Position numbers and translations under genes: made by a program. From Dehalococcoidia bacterium (GTDB lineage Bacteria > Chloroflexota > Dehalococcoidia > Plut-88900), in NCBI GenBank assembly GCA_012270635.1, contig JAAXHX010000431.1, positions 1-16,348 on the forward strand: a stretch of DNA of 16,348 bases. Reading direction: 5' to 3'. This document shows positions 1 to 6,940 of this stretch, piece after piece. Each line of letters opens with the position of its first letter. Position 1 is the stretch's first letter. The notes under the pieces were generated by a model. It worked only from the letters and a program-made list of their open reading frames with translations. It searched no databases and was not told the DNA's origin.

Positions 1-1
1 A

Positions 2-187
2 GGGGTGTCGGGGGAGGGGTTTCGGACGCGATTTGGGCGGTCAATGGAGTCGGTGTTTGGGCCGGACCTCGAGGAGATGGAAGGGCTGGGCCTGTTGGAG
101 AGGGAAGGGGAGCGGTGGAGGCTGACGGGTCGGGGACGGCTGCTGGGGAACGAGGTATTCCAGAGGTTTGTGTCGGGGGGCGAGTAA
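2..187 (+). CDS. hemW: HemW-like radical SAM protein (heme chaperone / oxygen-independent coproporphyrinogen oxidase-like), C-terminal fragment
   Basis: Only the last 61 codons lie in the window; the reading frame is open to the left edge and ends at TAA 185-187. The residues fit the C-terminal winged-helix end of the HemW/HemN-like family: a hydrophobic pair of helices (MEGLGLLEREGERWRL) followed by LTGRGRLLGNEVFQRF, which resembles the family's closing 'LT.+G.LLGN.VF..F' pattern. The radical-SAM CxxxCxxC core would be upstream and cannot be seen. HemW proteins bind heme and a 4Fe-4S cluster and are thought to hand heme to target proteins. The GTG at position 5 is not a likely start, since the fragment is far too short for the family. 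Identification rests on this tail alone, so true HemN cannot be excluded. Confidence 0.65.
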   Translation, partial: GVSGEGFRTRFGRSMESVFGPDLEEMEGLGLLEREGERWRLTGRGRLLGNEVFQRFVSGGE

Positions 188-218
188 GGCGCCTCCCCCA
201 CCCCACCACATAGAATGG

Positions 219-255
219 GCGATGGAGCGCTTTGCAAGGCAAAGCGCTCCATCGC
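219..255. repeat. Perfect 17-bp inverted repeat with 3-nt loop
   Basis: Bases 219-235 (GCGATGGAGCGCTTTGC) are the exact reverse complement of 239-255; the loop is AAG at 236-238. It sits 31 nt after the hemW-like stop and about 110 nt before the selB start. There is no T-run after either arm, so it is not a textbook intrinsic terminator. It could still end or stabilise the upstream transcript, or be a small mobile palindrome. The rest of the 188-365 gap has a short inverted repeat GGTGA-CC-TCACC (291-302) and a G-rich stretch before selB, but no convincing promoter. Confidence 0.85.
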
Positions 256-365
256 GTGGCTAAAGGGAAGAATAAAAGAGGGATAAACTCGGTGACCTCA
301 CCCTTTATAGGTACGGGCTGGGTGGGGCGTTGGCGGGGGGATTGGGGGGTGATATTCTACGCTGG

Positions 366-2228
366 ATGTACGTTGTAGGAACGGCGGGGCACGTAGACCA
401 TGGAAAGTCAGCGCTGGTGCGCGCGCTGAGCGGGATCGACCCGGACAGGCTGCGGGAGGAGAAGGAACGGGGTCTGACCATCGACTTGGGCTTCGCGTGG
501 GTGACCCTTCCCAGCGGACGGGAGGTGAGCATAGTCGACGTGCCGGGCCACGAGCGGTTCATAAGGAACATGCTGGCGGGGGTCGGGGGCATAGACATGG
601 CGCTCCTGGTGGTGGCGGCAGACGAAGGGGTGATGCCCCAGACCCGAGAGCACCTGGCAATCATAGACCTGCTGCGGATCGACCGGGGGCTGGTGGTGGC
701 GACCAAGAGAGACTTGGTAGACGAAGACTGGATGGAGCTGGTCGCCTCCGACATCGCGGACGCGCTGAAGGGGACCACGCTGCAGGACGCGCGCATGATC
801 TCCGTGTCCTCGGTCACGGGGGAGGGTCTGCCGGAGCTTCTGGCCGCACTGGATGAAACGCTGGACGGTGTGGAGACGAGGGCCGACAACGGACACCCCC
901 GCTTGCCCATCGACAGGGCGTTCACGATATCGGGGTTTGGGACGGTGGTGACGGGCACGCTGGTCGGGGGCGGGCTCTCGGTGGGGGACGAAGTGGAGCT
1001 GGCGCCCGGGGGTCAGAGGGGCCGGGTGCGGGGCATCCAGACTCACAGGCAGAGCGTGAAGACGGGGGCGCCGGGAACTCGGGTGGCGGCGAACCTGTCG
1101 GGGATAAGCCACGAAAGCATATCGAGGGGGCAAATACTGACGGACCGGGGATGGTTGAAGGAGAGCCGGGCCCTGGACGTGAGGCTTCGGGTCGTCCGGG
1201 ACTCGCCGGTGCCGGTGAAGCACCGAGCATCGGTGAGCGTGCACTTGGGTACGAGTGAGACGCTGGCCCGGGTGAGATTGCTGGACGAGGAGGAGTTGGT
1301 GCCGGGGGAGTCGGGGTGGGCGCAGCTGCACCTCCAGTATCCGATAGCCGCGGTGAAGGGCGACCTGTTCGTCATCCGGTCGCACCAGGGGACGCTGGGG
1401 GGCGGGGAGGTTATCGAGACCCTGGCCCGACGCCACAAGCGGTTCAGCCAGCCCGTGGTGGAGCGGCTGAGCGTCCTGGCCGAGGGCCGGCCGGAGGAGG
1501 TCCTGCTGAAGGCCCTGGAGTCGGGAGAGCCGATGACCTGGAAGAGGGTAGTCGTGGAGAGCGGGGTCTCGGAAGAGGATGCGGGCCAGGCGTTGGAAAG
1601 CCTGATGGAATGGGGTGCGGTGACGGTGCTGGGAAAGGGACGGGTTATGGACGGGACGGCGCTGTACACGGGAGGGGGATGGACGCGATTGACGGGACAA
1701 TGCAGGGAGGCGCTGCAAACATACCACCGCCAGCACCCGCTCAGGACGGGTCTGCCAAAGGAGGAGTTGAGGAGCAGGCTCGGGCTAGGGGGGCAGGTGT
1801 TCGGGAGAGTAGTTGAGAAGCTGGTGGAAGACGGGGCGATGGTGGAAGAGGGGTCGGTGGTGCGGCTTCCAGAGCACTCCCGGGCGCTGAGTGTGAAACA
1901 GCAGTCGGAGGTGGACCGATATCTCGCGGCGTTGGATGCGCAACCTTTCTCCCCGCCGACGGACCTGGGCATCAGCGGCGAGCTGGTTGCCGGGCTGGTG
2001 GACGAAGGCAGGGTGGTCAGGGTCAACCAGGACGTGATCTTCAGTGCGGTCGCCTACGAAGAGATGAGGGGCCGGATAGTCGAGGAGACGAAGTCGGCGG
2101 GGAAGATCAACGTGGGCAAGGTGCGAGACATGTTCGACACCAGCAGGAAGTACGCCCTGGCCCTGATGGAATACCTGGACCAGCAGAAGATCACCCGCCG
2201 GGTGGGGGATGACAGGGTGCTCAGGTGA
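366..2228 (+). CDS. selB: Selenocysteine-specific translation elongation factor SelB
   Basis: A 620-residue GTPase that delivers selenocysteinyl-tRNA to the ribosome at UGA codons marked by a SECIS hairpin. All G motifs are visible: GHVDHGKS at residues 8-15, the switch threonine in ERGLTID (about T38), DVPGH 58-62, TKRD 113-116 (Thr in place of Asn is usual for SelB) and SSVTG 148-152. Domain 2 begins near RAFTISGFGTVVTGTL (185-199). The C-terminal third is a string of winged-helix-like segments, as expected for the mRNA-binding part of SelB, and the length is normal. I chose ATG 366 because SelB/EF-Tu proteins start right before 'VVGTAGHVDHGK'; an in-frame TTG at 330 would add 12 unconserved residues. 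The stop overlaps the nurA start by GTGA (2225-2228), so the two are probably co-translated. selA, selD and tRNA-Sec are not in the window. Confidence 0.93.
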   Translation: MYVVGTAGHVDHGKSALVRALSGIDPDRLREEKERGLTIDLGFAWVTLPSGREVSIVDVPGHERFIRNMLAGVGGIDMALLVVAADEGVMPQTREHLAIIDLLRIDRGLVVATKRDLVDEDWMELVASDIADALKGTTLQDARMISVSSVTGEGLPELLAALDETLDGVETRADNGHPRLPIDRAFTISGFGTVVTGTLVGGGLSVGDEVELAPGGQRGRVRGIQTHRQSVKTGAPGTRVAANLSGISHESISRGQILTDRGWLKESRALDVRLRVVRDSPVPVKHRASVSVHLGTSETLARVRLLDEEELVPGESGWAQLHLQYPIAAVKGDLFVIRSHQGTLGGGEVIETLARRHKRFSQPVVERLSVLAEGRPEEVLLKALESGEPMTWKRVVVESGVSEEDAGQALESLMEWGAVTVLGKGRVMDGTALYTGGGWTRLTGQCREALQTYHRQHPLRTGLPKEELRSRLGLGGQVFGRVVEKLVEDGAMVEEGSVVRLPEHSRALSVKQQSEVDRYLAALDAQPFSPPTDLGISGELVAGLVDEGRVVRVNQDVIFSAVAYEEMRGRIVEETKSAGKINVGKVRDMFDTSRKYALALMEYLDQQKITRRVGDDRVLR

Positions 2229-3475
2229 GCCTGGAGATAGACAAGGTGATCGGGCAGATAACCCGGATGGCAGAGGACATCCGGTCGGGGGAGACGGGTT
2301 GGCTGGAGCGCCAGGAGTCGGCGCTCCAGCTGGTGGAGCAGCCGGGTATGGAACCGGCGTCGATCAGGGACCGGATCGGAAGGGCGAAGGTGACATGGCT
2401 GGTGTCAGAGCCCCTGGAGGCGCTCTCCGCAACGCATCCCGCCCCGGCCCTGCCCGAGGACTACGGTGTGGCTTCGGTGGACGGGTCGAGCATAGACCCG
2501 GACCGGCACGGGCCGGCCAGATGCTACCTGATAAACATCGGGATCGCGGCGTTGAGGTATGGGTCGAGGCCCGGGGCTGAGCTTCGAAGCGAGCCGAGAC
2601 TCTATGCGAGGGAAGAGGACCTGGTGTTGAGGGACCCAGACTCGGCGGCGGAGCAGCTTATGAACCCCTCCTTGGTCGGGATAAAGCGGATGGTGGAGGA
2701 GACCAGACGCCTGCTCAAGGAGATGGAGAAGGAGCCGCCCCGGGTGCCGACGGTATGCCTCCTGGACGGCACCCTGGTGCCCATCGGCCTGATAGGGGGC
2801 GGCGCCCCGGACTTCGTGCGGCGGAGATTCCTGGACGAGGGGTTGCTGGAGGTGTTGGACGGGTTTCGGGAGCTTTCCGAAGAGGCGCCCGTGGCCCTGG
2901 CTTCCTACATCAGCTATCCGGGCAGCGCGGAAGTGGTGAACAGCCTCAGGGTGCTCCTCTGTCCCCACAGCCCGTTCCCCGATTGCGACCGGCACTGCTC
3001 GAAGGACCGGGGTGAGAATGCCGGGTGTGGGGCGTGCGTCGCAGCGCCGGAAGGGACGAGGGAGTGCGATACGGTTTCGATGATACGGGACCGGGACGTG
3101 TTCGGTAAACTGCTGGCGGTGGGGGAGAGGTCGGGGCTGTTTGCGAGCAGATCGTCGATAGTGAGGGACAGCTACCGGGAGCACCACGTGCAGTTTTTCT
3201 ACGTGAACGTGGGAGAGGAGATAGGTCGGGTGGAGATGCCTCGGTGGGTGAGCCGTCGGGAGGAGATGGTGGACCTGGTGCACTCGGTGGCACTGGAGCA
3301 GTGCCGGCTGGGCCAGGGCTACCCATTGGCCCTGGCCGAGGCCCACGAGCAGGCGGTGGTGAGCGGCGCGGACCGGGAGGAGTTCTGGCGGATGGTGGAT
3401 ATCGAGATGGGTGGCAGCGGCGTGAGTGCGGTCAGGTCGGCGAAGGCGGGGAGCAAGCAGACTCGTTGGGTGTAG
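2225..3475 (+). CDS. nurA: NurA-family nuclease (DNA end processing)
   Basis: 416 residues. NurA is a 5'-3' exonuclease/endonuclease that works inside the HerA translocase ring in DNA double-strand-break end resection. Seen here: the first acidic motif SVDGSS (84-89, D86), a second acidic strand VCLLDGTLVPIG (177-188, D181), and the C-terminal family block VEMPRWV...GYPLALAEAH (337-374), with HH at 320-321 preceding it. A cysteine-rich insertion lies at residues 246-281 (C246, C254, C258, C268, C271, C281, plus H248 and H257), which could bind zinc or an Fe-S cluster. GTG 2225 overlaps the selB stop. A HAS-barrel gene and herA follow after a repeat-filled gap, supporting the assignment. Catalytic residue equivalence is by motif only. 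Confidence 0.85.
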   Translation: MSLEIDKVIGQITRMAEDIRSGETGWLERQESALQLVEQPGMEPASIRDRIGRAKVTWLVSEPLEALSATHPAPALPEDYGVASVDGSSIDPDRHGPARCYLINIGIAALRYGSRPGAELRSEPRLYAREEDLVLRDPDSAAEQLMNPSLVGIKRMVEETRRLLKEMEKEPPRVPTVCLLDGTLVPIGLIGGGAPDFVRRRFLDEGLLEVLDGFRELSEEAPVALASYISYPGSAEVVNSLRVLLCPHSPFPDCDRHCSKDRGENAGCGACVAAPEGTRECDTVSMIRDRDVFGKLLAVGERSGLFASRSSIVRDSYREHHVQFFYVNVGEEIGRVEMPRWVSRREEMVDLVHSVALEQCRLGQGYPLALAEAHEQAVVSGADREEFWRMVDIEMGGSGVSAVRSAKAGSKQTRWV

Positions 3476-3495
3476 GGGGGCCCCCTCGTCCCTCC

Positions 3496-3550
3496 CCGCT
3501 CATACTTCCCTTCGACAGGCTCAGGATAAACTAAGGCTCAGCCCGAGCGG
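3496..3550. repeat. Dispersed palindromic repeat, long form (copy A1)
   Basis: Outer arms CCGCTC (3496-3501) and GAGCGG (3545-3550) pair. The interior reads CTTCCCTTCGACAGGCTCAG, then GATAAACTAA, then a second GGCTCAG. The same long form recurs at 15854-15910 and the short form at 3563-3595 and 5948-5980. It begins 20 nt after the nurA stop. Confidence 0.8.
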
Positions 3551-3562
3551 CCCCTCGTCCCC

Positions 3563-3595
3563 CTGTCGATACTTCGGCGGGCTCAGTACGAGCGG
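3563..3595. repeat. Dispersed palindromic repeat, short diverged form (copy A2)
   Basis: Carries ATACTTCGGCGGGCTCAG followed by TACGAGCGG, matching the right half of the other copies. The left arm is replaced by CTGTCGAT, so outer pairing is lost. It directly follows copy A1. Confidence 0.6.
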
Positions 3596-3613
3596 CCCCT
3601 CCCCACGAAATGG

Positions 3614-3635
3614 ATTCCCGATCGGGGTCGGGAAT
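3614..3635. repeat. Hairpin repeat ATTCCCGA-TCGGGG-TCGGGAAT (copy A3)
   Basis: Perfect 8-bp stem (3614-3621 with 3628-3635) and hexaloop TCGGGG, followed by GACGG. An identical element lies at 15922-15943 and a variant with a changed stem at 15963-15984. Such '...GGAATGAC' palindromes are a known type of small intergenic repeat in many bacterial genomes. Confidence 0.8.
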
Positions 3636-3657
3636 GACGGAGGGCGGAGTGGGTACG

Positions 3658-3666
3658 TGCTACAAT
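3658..3666 (+). promoter_or_regulatory. Extended -10 promoter element giving a probable leaderless transcript
   Basis: TGC-TACAAT matches an extended -10 box (TGn plus TACAAT). The hexamer ends 7 nt before ATG 3674, so the expected transcription start falls on the A of the start codon. There is no clear -35 and no Shine-Dalgarno sequence, both consistent with a leaderless mRNA. The same 9-mer occurs upstream of the GIY-YIG gene on the other strand. Confidence 0.5.
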
Positions 3667-3673
3667 CGCGGGT

Positions 3674-4303
3674 ATGAACTCCACTTTCGAGACCGGTGAT
3701 CGGCGGTTGACGGGTCGGGTGGGGGAGGTGATCGAGAGCGATTCCACGGCGTTTCAGGCCCAGTGCTATCGTCTGCATGAACCACCGGCCCTGGGGAGCC
3801 TGGTGCTGGTTCCCGACGGAGAGGTTGCAATTGTGGGGGTGGTGTCGGGGGCGGGGACGCACTCCATACAGGCGGGGCGCAGGCCCCTGGCCCGGGGAGA
3901 GGATGAGCCTTCGGTGGAGTCCCTGTACGCGAGCAATCCGCAGATAGAGAGGCTGCTTATGACGCAGTTCAGCGTGCAGATTGTCGGGTATAGGAACTGC
4001 AGTGCGCCGGGCTCGCCGATGGTGCAAAGGCTGCCCGCTCGGCCGCCGAGGGTGCACGCCTTCGTCTACGAATGCGAAGCGGAAGAGGTTGCCGCTTTTG
4101 GGGAGTCCATGGATTTTCTGAGCATTCTAACCGGGGCCCGGGGCCCGGCGGGGGACCAGCTAATCAGCGCTTGCCTGCGGAGGATGAGCGGGGCGTCGGG
4201 GGACGGGGGTGATTTTCTGGTTAGAGCCGGGAAGGCGCTGACGGCGCTGTTGGCGGGGGAACCGCAGAGGCTGTACACGTTGTTGTCGGGGATACGCCCG
4301 TGA
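3674..4303 (+). CDS. Stand-alone HAS-barrel domain protein, HerA partner
   Basis: 209 residues with no ATPase motif. The N-terminal half (about 13-105) is strand-rich and shaped like a HAS-barrel (HerA/ATP-synthase barrel): GRVGEVIESDSTAFQAQCYR, then GSLVLVPDGEVAIVGVVSG, a pattern also found at the start of HerA-type ATPases. Residues about 125-209 are more helical, with FGESMDFLSILTG as one conserved-looking segment, and no catalytic residues are apparent. Its stop overlaps the herA start by GTGA (4300-4303), so the two proteins are probably made together. Small HAS-barrel proteins beside herA occur in other bacteria, as I recall. A role as adaptor or extra ring subunit for HerA-NurA is inference. 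The probable promoter sits directly before the ATG. Confidence 0.7.
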   Translation: MNSTFETGDRRLTGRVGEVIESDSTAFQAQCYRLHEPPALGSLVLVPDGEVAIVGVVSGAGTHSIQAGRRPLARGEDEPSVESLYASNPQIERLLMTQFSVQIVGYRNCSAPGSPMVQRLPARPPRVHAFVYECEAEEVAAFGESMDFLSILTGARGPAGDQLISACLRRMSGASGDGGDFLVRAGKALTALLAGEPQRLYTLLSGIRP

Positions 4304-5931
4304 CGCAAGCGCCGTTGGGCCGGGTGGTGGCCGGTTCGCTCAGCGAAGGGCTGACGGTCAAGCTGGACGGCGGCGCATCGATAGAGGACGTGGCGGTGGG
4401 TCGGTACACGGTAATCCAGGGTGTCGGGAAACGGTTCTTCGGCATGGTGACGGACGTCACGTTGGAGAGCGTCGACGCTCGGCTGTCGGCGTTCCCGCCC
4501 GACCCCCTGGACCCGTTCGTGGCGGAAGTGCTTTCGGGGACGGCGCTGTACGGCGGTCTGAAGGTGACGCCGATGCTGACGATTGGCTCGGGGGACGGGT
4601 CGGGGGTGGAGGGGCCACAGCCGGTGAGGACTATTCCGGCCCACTTTTCTCGGGTGACGGAGGCGTCGGAGGAAGACATGGCCCGGGTCTTCGGGAGCGA
4701 GGACGAGCGGCATTTTCACGTGGGAAATCCGCTGGACATGGAGACCAAGGTGTGCCTTGACCTGGATGAGTATGCGAAGCGAAGCAACGGAGTGTTCGGG
4801 AAGAGCGGCACGGGCAAGACGTTCCTGACTAGGCTGCTACTGGCGGGGTCGATACAGAAGGGCACGGCGGTGAACCTGGTGTTCGACATGCACAGCGAAT
4901 ACGGGTGGGAGGGCCGGAGCGAGGAGCGACACAGGGTGAAGGGACTGAAGCAGCTTTTCCCATCCAAGGTGGCGGTCTTCACCCTGGACCCGGACAGCTC
5001 CCGACGGAGAAAAGTGAGCACCGACTACGAGGTGAAGATAGGGTACGACGAGATAGAGCCGGAGGACATCAACCTGCTGAGGGAGACGCTGAACCTGAGC
5101 CAGGCGGCCGCCGAGGCGGCATATATGCTGGAGCGGAAGTTCGGGAAAAAGGAGTGGTTGGAGGCGACCCTCAACATGGGCGAAGGGGTAGCGGAGCTGG
5201 CGGATGAGATAAACGTGAACCCCGCGGCCCTGGCCGCGCTCCTGCGACGCCTGGAAATCCTAAGGAGAATGGATTTCTTGACACCTCACGGGGGCGGGAA
5301 TGCGGTCAAGCAAATCCTGGACCACCTGGCGAGGGGCGTGAGCGTGGTGCTGGAGTTCGGGCGCTATGAGACGAGCCTGACGGCCTATATCCTGGTGGCG
5401 AACCTTCTGACCCGCAGGATCCACAACCAGTATGTCCGGGGCACGGAAAGGGCGCTGGGAGACGACGGCGCCGAGCCGCCCCGGCTAATGATCACGATAG
5501 AGGAGGCGCACAAGTTCCTGGGGCCGGCGCTATCGGGTCAGACGACGTTCGGGATGATTGCCAGGGAGATGAGGAAGGTCAACGTGACGCTCCTGGTCAT
5601 CGATCAGCGGCCCAGCGGGATAGACGAAGAGGTGATGAGCCAGATCGGGACCAAGATATGCTGCCTGCTGGACAATGAAAGGGACGTGGACCGGGTGCTT
5701 TCGGGGGCGTCCGGGGCGAGGCAGCTGAAGACGGTGTTGGCGGGCCTGGACTCGAACAGACAGGCGCTGATATTCGGGCACTCGGTTCCGATGCCCGTGG
5801 TTATCCAGACGCGGGAGTACGGGACGCCGGAGTTTTACAAGTCGATGCAGGCGCCTGTCGGGGCGCGGGTGGGGGTGTCGGAGGATGGACCGCCTTTGAG
5901 TGCGGATGATCTTTGGGGGGCGATAGAGTAG
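4300..5931 (+). CDS. herA: HerA-family hexameric DNA translocase / ATPase
   Basis: 543 residues, FtsK/HerA superfamily. An N-terminal HAS-barrel (about 5-60, LGRVVAGS...VGRYTVIQG) precedes the motor. Walker A is GKSGTGKT (167-174); Walker B with its catalytic glutamates is LMITIEEAH (396-404, E401/E402); the DQRP motif (435-438) follows. FGRYETSLTAYILVANLLTRRI (353-374) is typical of the helical part before Walker B. HerA forms a hexamer that pumps DNA and drives NurA nuclease. GTG 4300 is chosen because it overlaps the previous stop and the protein then has the family's N-terminus. nurA lies only 0.8 kb upstream with the HAS-barrel gene between. Mre11 and Rad50 partners are not in the window. 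Confidence 0.9.
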   Translation: MTQAPLGRVVAGSLSEGLTVKLDGGASIEDVAVGRYTVIQGVGKRFFGMVTDVTLESVDARLSAFPPDPLDPFVAEVLSGTALYGGLKVTPMLTIGSGDGSGVEGPQPVRTIPAHFSRVTEASEEDMARVFGSEDERHFHVGNPLDMETKVCLDLDEYAKRSNGVFGKSGTGKTFLTRLLLAGSIQKGTAVNLVFDMHSEYGWEGRSEERHRVKGLKQLFPSKVAVFTLDPDSSRRRKVSTDYEVKIGYDEIEPEDINLLRETLNLSQAAAEAAYMLERKFGKKEWLEATLNMGEGVAELADEINVNPAALAALLRRLEILRRMDFLTPHGGGNAVKQILDHLARGVSVVLEFGRYETSLTAYILVANLLTRRIHNQYVRGTERALGDDGAEPPRLMITIEEAHKFLGPALSGQTTFGMIAREMRKVNVTLLVIDQRPSGIDEEVMSQIGTKICCLLDNERDVDRVLSGASGARQLKTVLAGLDSNRQALIFGHSVPMPVVIQTREYGTPEFYKSMQAPVGARVGVSEDGPPLSADDLWGAIE

Positions 5932-5947
5932 GGGGTGAGGCTCCGCC

Positions 5948-5980
5948 CCGCTCATACTTCGACAGGCTCAGCACGAGCGG
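5948..5980. repeat. Dispersed palindromic repeat, short form (copy B)
   Basis: CCGCTC (5948-5953) pairs with GAGCGG (5975-5980) around ATACTTCGACAGGCTCAGCAC. It lacks the GATAAACTA.GGCTCAG insert of copies A1 and C1. It begins 16 nt after the herA stop. Confidence 0.8.
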
Positions 5981-6028
5981 CCCGGCGAGGCCATAGCAGG
6001 GATGTTAAAGGGAAGGTAGGGTAAGGGG

Positions 6029-6931
6029 ATGAAAGTTGGATTCATAGGGTTGGGAAATATGGGGGGCCCGATGGCCCGAAACGTGGCGAAGGCCGGGTAC
6101 GAGATGACGGTGCTGGACCTCCGGTGGGAGTCGATGGCGCCGCTACTGGAGATGGGCGCCTCGGAGGCCGGCTCGGCGGCGGAGGTGGCGGCGGCGAGCG
6201 ACATCACGTTCACGTCGCTGCCCGGTCCGCCGGAGATGGAGTCGGTGGTTATCGGGGAGGGTGGGGTATTGGAGGGGATTGGGCCGGGGTCGGTATACGT
6301 GGACCTGACGACGAACAGGCCGTCGCTGGTGCGCAGGATCGAGCCGATGTTTCGGGAGAAGGGGTGCGTGATGCTGGATGCGCCGGTGAGCGGCGGGGTA
6401 CCGGGGGCGGTGGCGGGCAGGCTGGCGGTGCTGGCCAGCGGCGACGAGGAGACCTACAACCAGTGCAAACCCGTGCTGGATGCAATCGGCGACAAGGTGC
6501 AGTACTGTGGGGGCATCGGGTGCGGGACGATCTGCAAGCTGGCCCACAACGCCATCAACTATGCGTTCATGGAGGCGGTGGGCGAATGCTTCACCGTGGC
6601 GGTGAAGGCGGGAGTCGAGCCAGAGGTGGTGTGGAAGGCGGTGCGGGACGGGGCGGTGGGCAGGGGGGTCGCCCTTCACGTGAGCATACCCGGGAAGGTG
6701 CTGAAGGGAGACTTTTCACCGGACTTCGCGCTGAGGCTGGCTATGAAAGATGTGACCCTGGCCTGTGAACTGGGGGAGGAATACGACGTGCCGATGCCGA
6801 CCATAGGGCTGGCGTTGAAGGATATCCGGGAGGCCGTGGGTCGGGGGTGGGGCGAGGACGACTCCAGGGCAGTAATCAGGCTGCACGAGGAGCGAGCCGG
6901 GGTGGAGATCAGGTCCCAGGGGGAGGGCTAG
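6029..6931 (+). CDS. NAD-binding oxidoreductase of the 3-hydroxyisobutyrate dehydrogenase family (beta-hydroxyacid dehydrogenase)
   Basis: 300 residues, the normal family length. The N-terminal Rossmann motif GFIGLGNMG (4-12) is followed by an acidic residue at the end of strand 2 (D30), which usually favours NAD. The substrate-binding motif is DAPVSGG (117-123). The catalytic lysine K170 sits in GTICKLAHNAINY; N174 (four residues on) is kept, while the usual preceding Asn is His. RLAMKDVTLA (236-245) is the C-terminal family block. These enzymes oxidise 3-hydroxyacids such as 3-hydroxyisobutyrate, tartronate semialdehyde (in reverse) or related compounds; the sequence alone does not fix the substrate. 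The gene is preceded by GGAAGG/AAGGGG purine runs and stands alone, ending 9 nt from the convergent flavoprotein gene. Confidence 0.85.
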   Translation: MKVGFIGLGNMGGPMARNVAKAGYEMTVLDLRWESMAPLLEMGASEAGSAAEVAAASDITFTSLPGPPEMESVVIGEGGVLEGIGPGSVYVDLTTNRPSLVRRIEPMFREKGCVMLDAPVSGGVPGAVAGRLAVLASGDEETYNQCKPVLDAIGDKVQYCGGIGCGTICKLAHNAINYAFMEAVGECFTVAVKAGVEPEVVWKAVRDGAVGRGVALHVSIPGKVLKGDFSPDFALRLAMKDVTLACELGEEYDVPMPTIGLALKDIREAVGRGWGEDDSRAVIRLHEERAGVEIRSQGEG

Positions 6932-6940
6932 AGAGGGCCG

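Noticed and set aside
219..255. The long hairpin as an intrinsic terminator
   Set aside because: No T-rich tract after either arm; recorded as an inverted repeat of unknown role instead.
408..1736. 442-codon open frame on the minus strand inside selB
   Set aside because: It is antisense to a protein with full GTPase motifs; its translation is Pro/Arg/His-rich with no family pattern. Long antisense frames are expected in G+C-rich coding DNA.
2405..3346. 313-codon minus-strand frame inside nurA
   Set aside because: Low-complexity His/Arg/Pro translation, antisense to NurA motifs.
3476..3673. Repeat cluster as a CRISPR array
   Set aside because: The units differ in type and length and there are no regular spacers or identical direct repeats.
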